Source: an uncultured Propionibacteriaceae bacterium
Lineage (GTDB): Bacteria > Actinomycetota > Actinomycetes > Propionibacteriales > Propionibacteriaceae
Reading direction: 5' to 3'
Length of the DNA stretch: 64,000 bases
Assembly (NCBI GenBank): GCA_937965785.1
Contig: CALCKT010000046.1
Span: 1-64,000 of the forward strand
Positions within the stretch are counted from its first letter, which is position 1. Each line of letters starts with the position of its first letter. The notes beneath the pieces were generated by a model, which was not told where the DNA came from, did not search any database, and was given only the letters and a program-made list of their open reading frames with translations. Shown piece after piece: positions 60,346 through 64,000 of this stretch. The position numbers and the translations under genes are program-made.

Positions 60346-61518
60346 TCAGAGGTCGATGGCCATGTCGGCGATGACCCTCAGGTCCTTCTCGGAGGGTTTC
60401 GAGACGATCCAACGGGTCGGCATGGCGTCCTCGTGCCTGGCCACCAGATGGGGCAGACGCGCCATGAGATGTTCGAACCACACGATGTACAGCCGGGTGT
60501 TGGAGATGTGGAAACCCACCTGGTCCACGCGTGGAATGCTGGTGGTTTCCAAGTCGCAGGAGACGGCAGCCCAGGTGATGAATCGGTCGTCCTTCACAGC
60601 CACGTTGAAACCGGCGATGTGGTCCACCGTCCCGGGGGAGAACTCCTCCAGCTGCGCCCGGCAGTTCTCGTGGGCGTTGCGTTCGGCGCGGAGTTTCAGC
60701 ATCGTCAGGCGGCGCTGGAGTTCCGGTGAGACCGGGGGCAGGTACTCGCGCCACCTGCCGTCGACCAGCATGTGGGGGACCGGATGAATGATCTCGCGAT
60801 CATCGACGAGGGGTTCGAGGTCATCCAGCAGGGCGGCCCAGCCGGGTGAGGCCGAGTTGATGAGTACCAGGTCCTTACGCAGGGCCGGGATCACCAGCCA
60901 CGGGGTGTTCGTGGTGCGCTGGTAGTGGTTCAGCGCGTCGGCCAGCACCTCGGTGTGCGCGAACCAGGACGCCTGGTAGGCGTGCGGGGTGGTGAAGGTC
61001 ACCACGTCGGGGCCGTGCGGAAGTTCCTGGACCAGTGGCGGCTGCGAGAGGTTCACCAGATTGATGCAGGCCCGTTCCCGAAGCCTGGCCACGTTCTCCG
61101 GGCTGCGATCCTCGGGGAGGTCGCTGCTGTTCAGGAACTGGATCTGACTGGGGGTGTCGATCGCCAACCCCATGCCGATGAACTCGGTGAGCCGGTCCCA
61201 CATCGGGGTCCGGAAACTACCACGTGGCATGAAGTAGTCGATGCTGCGCACCACCGGGACCGCCTGTTCGACGTCAACGACCTCGGAGATCTCCTCGGTC
61301 GCCCAGCTGTTGACGATGTGATCGAGGCGCTCCTTCCATTCCTGGCGCGACTCGCCCGGCCGTTGGTCGAACAGGCCGAGGGCCATCCCGACCTCCTTGC
61401 CGCCGTGGAACTTCACCTGGACCATGCCCGCCCGGGTGAACTCATCGGGCTGCTCCAAGGGAACCTCCGCCACCACCGGGTAGCGACGCAACAGCTCACG
61501 AATGTCCTCGATCCTCAT
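60346..61518 (-). CDS. 390-aa protein of unknown function, paralog C (DUF1444-like layout)
   Basis: 390 aa, third member of the family (paralogs at 30642 and 34082). Blocks: EDIRELLRRYPVVAEVP, AVPVVRSIDYFMP, LTEFIGMGLAIDTPS, WLVIPALRKDLVLIN, HPVPHMLVDGRW, LETTSIPRVDQVGF, and the end RWIVSKPSEKD. It keeps the length and block order but lies on the opposite strand 25 kb away. A -10 box TAGGTT ends 6 nt before the ATG. Soluble, no catalytic motif recognised. Confidence 0.75.
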   Translation of the reverse strand: MRIEDIRELLRRYPVVAEVPLEQPDEFTRAGMVQVKFHGGKEVGMALGLFDQRPGESRQEWKERLDHIVNSWATEEISEVVDVEQAVPVVRSIDYFMPRGSFRTPMWDRLTEFIGMGLAIDTPSQIQFLNSSDLPEDRSPENVARLRERACINLVNLSQPPLVQELPHGPDVVTFTTPHAYQASWFAHTEVLADALNHYQRTTNTPWLVIPALRKDLVLINSASPGWAALLDDLEPLVDDREIIHPVPHMLVDGRWREYLPPVSPELQRRLTMLKLRAERNAHENCRAQLEEFSPGTVDHIAGFNVAVKDDRFITWAAVSCDLETTSIPRVDQVGFHISNTRLYIVWFEHLMARLPHLVARHEDAMPTRWIVSKPSEKDLRVIADMAIDL

Positions 61519-61524
61519 GTCCCA

Positions 61525-61530
61525 AACCTA
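61525..61530 (-). promoter_or_regulatory. -10 box TAGGTT before 390-aa paralog C
   Basis: On the minus strand TAGGTT ends 6 nt before the ATG at 61518. Same arrangement as for paralogs A and B. Confidence 0.6.
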
Positions 61531-61748
61531 CGTTCCGCCAAGGCCATCCACGATTCGCAGAAACCAATGCACAAACCGCGGGCCGCCGGCAAAATATCCG
61601 AGCGGGTTTGAGGAAGGCTGTGGATAAGTCTCAACATGTCTTGAATCACCCTCTGCTCCATGGCTTGCCGTCCGAGTCGATCAGATCGGCTCACCGCTCG
61701 ATATGCTGCGTTCAGTCCCTCGCTTTCAGCTGCACGGGATTTTGATTT

Positions 61749-62111
61749 ATGCGTGGACGTGTATGGCTTTTCCTGATCGGTCAGGCAAGTTCTGTTCTTG
61801 CCGGGTCCATGATGTTGCTCGCGCTCGGTGTGTGGGCCAAACAACTCACCGGCTCCAACTCCCTCGCCGGGCTGTGCACCGCTGCCGTCATGGCGCCCCG
61901 GCTGCTCGGCATCTTTGTGGGGGAGCCTCTGGACCGGCTTCCACGCAAGGCTGCTCTGCTGGTGGCAGACCTTGCGACAGCAGCGGCGCTGGGCACGATG
62001 ATCCTCGGCGCTGTTCTGGTGGCCAATCTGGACTTCCGCGTCCTGTATCTGGCGGCTGCAGTGGGACTGCTCGGCATCGGGACCTGGGGCGTCAAACGCT
62101 CCGCCCGCTGA
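61749..62111 (+). pseudogene. Truncated MFS transporter (N-terminal fragment)
   Basis: 120 aa. The first three or four membrane helices of a major facilitator of the EntS/MFS_3 kind are present: WLFLIGQASSVLAGSMMLLALGVWAKQLTGSNSLAGLCTAA, then the loop motif GEPLDRLPRKAALLVADLA. The frame then stops after KRSAR, where a full protein would have about 400 aa. No continuation is found in the next 300 bp. It is therefore a remnant, unless expressed as a short protein. Confidence 0.7.
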
Positions 62112-62234
62112 CCAGCTCTCCCGGATGGAACTGGATCGAGACGACGACCTGAGAAATCTGTAGCGGTCCAATGGAACTGCCCATATGCTTCTCGGCGAGA
62201 GCAGGAAGCTTTCAATGACACAACCGAGGTGGAG
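62112..62234. other. Intergenic region before the coupled small ORF
   Basis: No gene. A -10-like TATGCT near 62184 could serve the small ORF and ABC operon downstream. A 7-codon frame (62215-62238) ends overlapping the small ORF start. Confidence 0.3.
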
Positions 62235-62402
62235 ATGAAGAGGTCTCTTCATGGTTGCATCGTCGCGGCCGCGGCTCCCGTGGCTGTTGCGAAGCAGCTG
62301 CTCCTGTGCACCGGGTCCGATTACCGGGGATGGAGTGGTGTGTTCTCAAGGGCGGTGGGCAGGCCCTGCCGCACATCGAGATTCCGGCTGGGGTTAGGCT
62401 GA
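62235..62402 (+). CDS. Candidate 55-aa small protein coupled to ABC ATPase
   Basis: ATG preceded by GAGGTGGAG and a 55-codon frame ending in TGA, whose last base begins the ATG of the ABC ATPase (TGATG). The N-terminal half is mildly hydrophobic (IVAAAAPVAVAKQLLL), the C-terminal half basic with two cysteines (CRTSRFRLGLG end). It could be a translational-coupling leader or a small secreted or export-linked peptide. No family recognised, and chance cannot be excluded at this length. Confidence 0.35.
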   Translation: MKRSLHGCIVAAAAPVAVAKQLLLCTGSDYRGWSGVFSRAVGRPCRTSRFRLGLG

Positions 62403-63070
62403 TGATGCAAGTTCCCGTGAGGGTCGTTGGGGTGGAGTTCAGCTACCCCACCCCGGCGGGTGCCGTGAGGGCGCTCGACGGGGTGGATCTGGAGGTGGCG
62501 GCCGGGGAACTGGTCTGTCTCTACGGGGCCAGTGGCTCCGGGAAGTCCACCCTGCTGTCGGTGATCGGCGGGCTCGAGGTGCCGCAGGCCGGTTCCGTCC
62601 AGGTGGTGGGGCGCGAGATCGTCGGGTTGCCGGAGGGGGAACGCACGGATCTTCGGCTGCGTCAGGTGGGTCTGGTTTTCCAGGAACACAACCTCGTCGC
62701 CCAGTTCACGGCCAGCGAGAACCTCCAGATCGTGCTCCGGGCCCAGGGATGCCGGGATGCCGAGGCGGAATCTCGGCGGCTGCTTGACTTCGTCGGTATC
62801 GGGGAGTTGTGGAACCGGATGCCGGATGCCATGTCGGGCGGACAGCGGCAACGGGTGGGGGTGGCCCGCGCCTTGGCGGGGCAGCGGCCGGTCATGCTCT
62901 GCGACGAGCCGACGGGGGCGCTTGACAGCGGGACCTCGACAGCTCTGTTCGGGCAGATCAGGGAGCTCACCCGGCGGGCCGGGGTGGCGTGTCTCATCGC
63001 CACCCACGACCCCCTCGCGGAGAGATACGCCGATCGTGTACTAGAGATTGTGGATGGTCGGCTGTCATGA
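62402..63070 (+). CDS. ABC transporter ATP-binding protein (LolD/MacB-type)
   Basis: 222 aa, or 221 if the second ATG is used. Walker A GASGSGKST, Q-loop VFQEHNLVAQFTASENL, signature MSGGQRQR, Walker B MLCDEPTGALD and switch His in ATHDP. It couples by a 4-bp overlap to the permease gene that follows. TAGGCT at 62395-62400 is too close to the ATG to serve as its -10 box, so translation probably depends on the small ORF upstream. Confidence 0.92.
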   Translation: MMQVPVRVVGVEFSYPTPAGAVRALDGVDLEVAAGELVCLYGASGSGKSTLLSVIGGLEVPQAGSVQVVGREIVGLPEGERTDLRLRQVGLVFQEHNLVAQFTASENLQIVLRAQGCRDAEAESRRLLDFVGIGELWNRMPDAMSGGQRQRVGVARALAGQRPVMLCDEPTGALDSGTSTALFGQIRELTRRAGVACLIATHDPLAERYADRVLEIVDGRLS

Positions 63071-64000
63071 AACACCTGATACCGCTGCTGCTCCGGTCGC
63101 GGGTGTTCCGGGGACTTCTCGCGGCGGTGTGCGTCGTCGGTTTGGGTGCCGGGATCTTCAGGTGCAGCCTGGACTCCCTCACCCTCAGCCCCGAACAGAC
63201 CGCTGAAAAGCTGCTCGGCTCGGCGGATGGTGTGCTGGAGACGTGGCAGGAGGGGCAGGTGGAGGTCGGAACCTATCCCGAGCCCCCGGCCCTGCTCGCC
63301 ACCTCCACCGTGACCACGGTTACGGTCGAGTACTCGGGACAGGCGGACCTCGCCCAGAACGGTGAGGCCCACAGATTCGACTACACCGAACTGCCGCTGC
63401 CTTCTGTCGCCAGCCGGGGCCGGTATGAACTGGTGTCCGGGATGTGGCCGACGCGCCCCGGCGAATGCGTGGCGAGCGGTGACGCCGTGGGGCAGTGGTC
63501 CTCCACCCATCAGCAATGGTCCGTCAACGTCGTAGGAAAGTTCCGCGAGATCTACTCCCTCAGCGGCAACCGGCTGGCCTGCGCCCCCGGTACCTGGCGG
63601 GAGCGCGCCGGAAAGGGGAACAGCAACGAGGTCCTCAGCGCCAACTACTACCTCGAAGGCCCGCGCGATGAACTGCTCAGGTTGAAGACGGAGACCGGTG
63701 CGGGCCACGAGACCTCCATCATGCTTCGCACCGATCTGCTGGAGAAGCAACAGGTTTCCGCGCAACGTTTCCTGGGAGGCTACTCGCTGGTCTTCGCCCT
63801 GCTCGTGGGCATTCCCTTCGTCTTCTCGGGGATGCTGGCGCGGTGGATCCGGGGAATCCAGCAGGTCCTGGTCCGCTCCGGTATCCGCCCCGGCGTGATG
63901 CTCCGGGCCGCCCTGGCCGCTCTGCTCGGCGGGACGTTTGTCGTCTCAGCCGTCGCCTGTGCGCTCGGGATGCTCGCGACTCTGGCATTGCGTCCCCTGC
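63067..64000 (+). CDS. ABC transporter permease, FtsX/MacB-like (partial, runs off window)
   Basis: At least 311 codons, open to the window end. The ATG overlaps the ATPase stop (ATGA). An N-terminal membrane helix (GLLAAVCVVGLGAGIF) is followed by an extracytoplasmic domain of about 200 residues. Two further hydrophobic segments are visible (YSLVFALLVGIPFVFSGML and ALLGGTFVVSAVACALGML). The topology fits an FtsX-domain permease partnered with the preceding ATPase. The C-terminal end is not in this window. Confidence 0.85.
   Translation, partial: MKHLIPLLLRSRVFRGLLAAVCVVGLGAGIFRCSLDSLTLSPEQTAEKLLGSADGVLETWQEGQVEVGTYPEPPALLATSTVTTVTVEYSGQADLAQNGEAHRFDYTELPLPSVASRGRYELVSGMWPTRPGECVASGDAVGQWSSTHQQWSVNVVGKFREIYSLSGNRLACAPGTWRERAGKGNSNEVLSANYYLEGPRDELLRLKTETGAGHETSIMLRTDLLEKQQVSAQRFLGGYSLVFALLVGIPFVFSGMLARWIRGIQQVLVRSGIRPGVMLRAALAALLGGTFVVSAVACALGMLATLALRPL

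Overview
The window is high-GC actinobacterial DNA. The SRP RNA - dnaX - ybaB/ebfC - recR order, the many near-leaderless starts (a TAnnnT box 6-8 nt before the start codon) and the protein families suggest a Propionibacteriaceae-type genome (an Arachnia/Pseudopropionibacterium-like species would fit). That placement is inference from gene content and was not checked by any search.

Left end (1-10,294): a visibly less GC-rich integrative element of about 9.9 kb sits in the 3' end of a tRNA-Ser(GGA) gene. A 44-bp tRNA-derived direct repeat bounds it (337-380 and 10204-10247). It carries a tyrosine integrase, an XRE repressor with an operator cluster, a membrane protein, a serine resolvase beside a GAGAC/GTCTC-rich site, an XRE-ImmA/IrrE plus DUF4411 (PIN) toxin-antitoxin-like pair, about 1 kb of non-coding DNA with hairpins, a replication-relaxation-like protein and an FtsK/TraB-like DNA translocase. 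A 23-bp repeat (one mismatch) lies just inside both ends.

Core block (10.4-30.5 kb): Na+/H+ antiporter, SRP RNA, a TetR-controlled ABC exporter, dnaX, ybaB, recR, a four-gene ABC system (two FtsX/MacB-like permeases, two ATPases), glpD, a NarL-type two-component system, a 41-aa DLW-39-like protein, galE and a YnfA-family protein. Three intergenic stretches (11.8-12.2, 16.8-17.0, 26.8-27.0 kb) hold the same family of dispersed palindromic repeats.

30.6-46 kb: two of three paralogous 390-aa proteins of unknown function (the third is at 60.3-61.5 kb), an MBL hydrolase, a small regulator plus membrane protein, and a TetR gene divergent from an MMPL exporter. The MMPL protein has a degenerate ABC-ATPase-like tail and is followed by a YhgE/Pip protein. 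Then come a Fic protein and an ABC exporter divergent from its own two-component system.

48-56 kb is an eroding accessory stretch: a YafQ-like toxin remnant, HxlR plus quinone oxidoreductase, a deleted alpha/beta hydrolase, a toxin-antitoxin pair whose toxin has a one-base frameshift, and a symmetric cluster of two aldo/keto reductases around two Tat-exported lipoprotein esterases, divergent from a LysR regulator.

56-64 kb: glpF-glpK, which share a TGCACGAA-type operator motif with glpD 31 kb away, coaBC, the third 390-aa paralog, an MFS fragment, and an ABC exporter preceded by a translationally coupled 55-codon ORF. Its permease runs off the window end.
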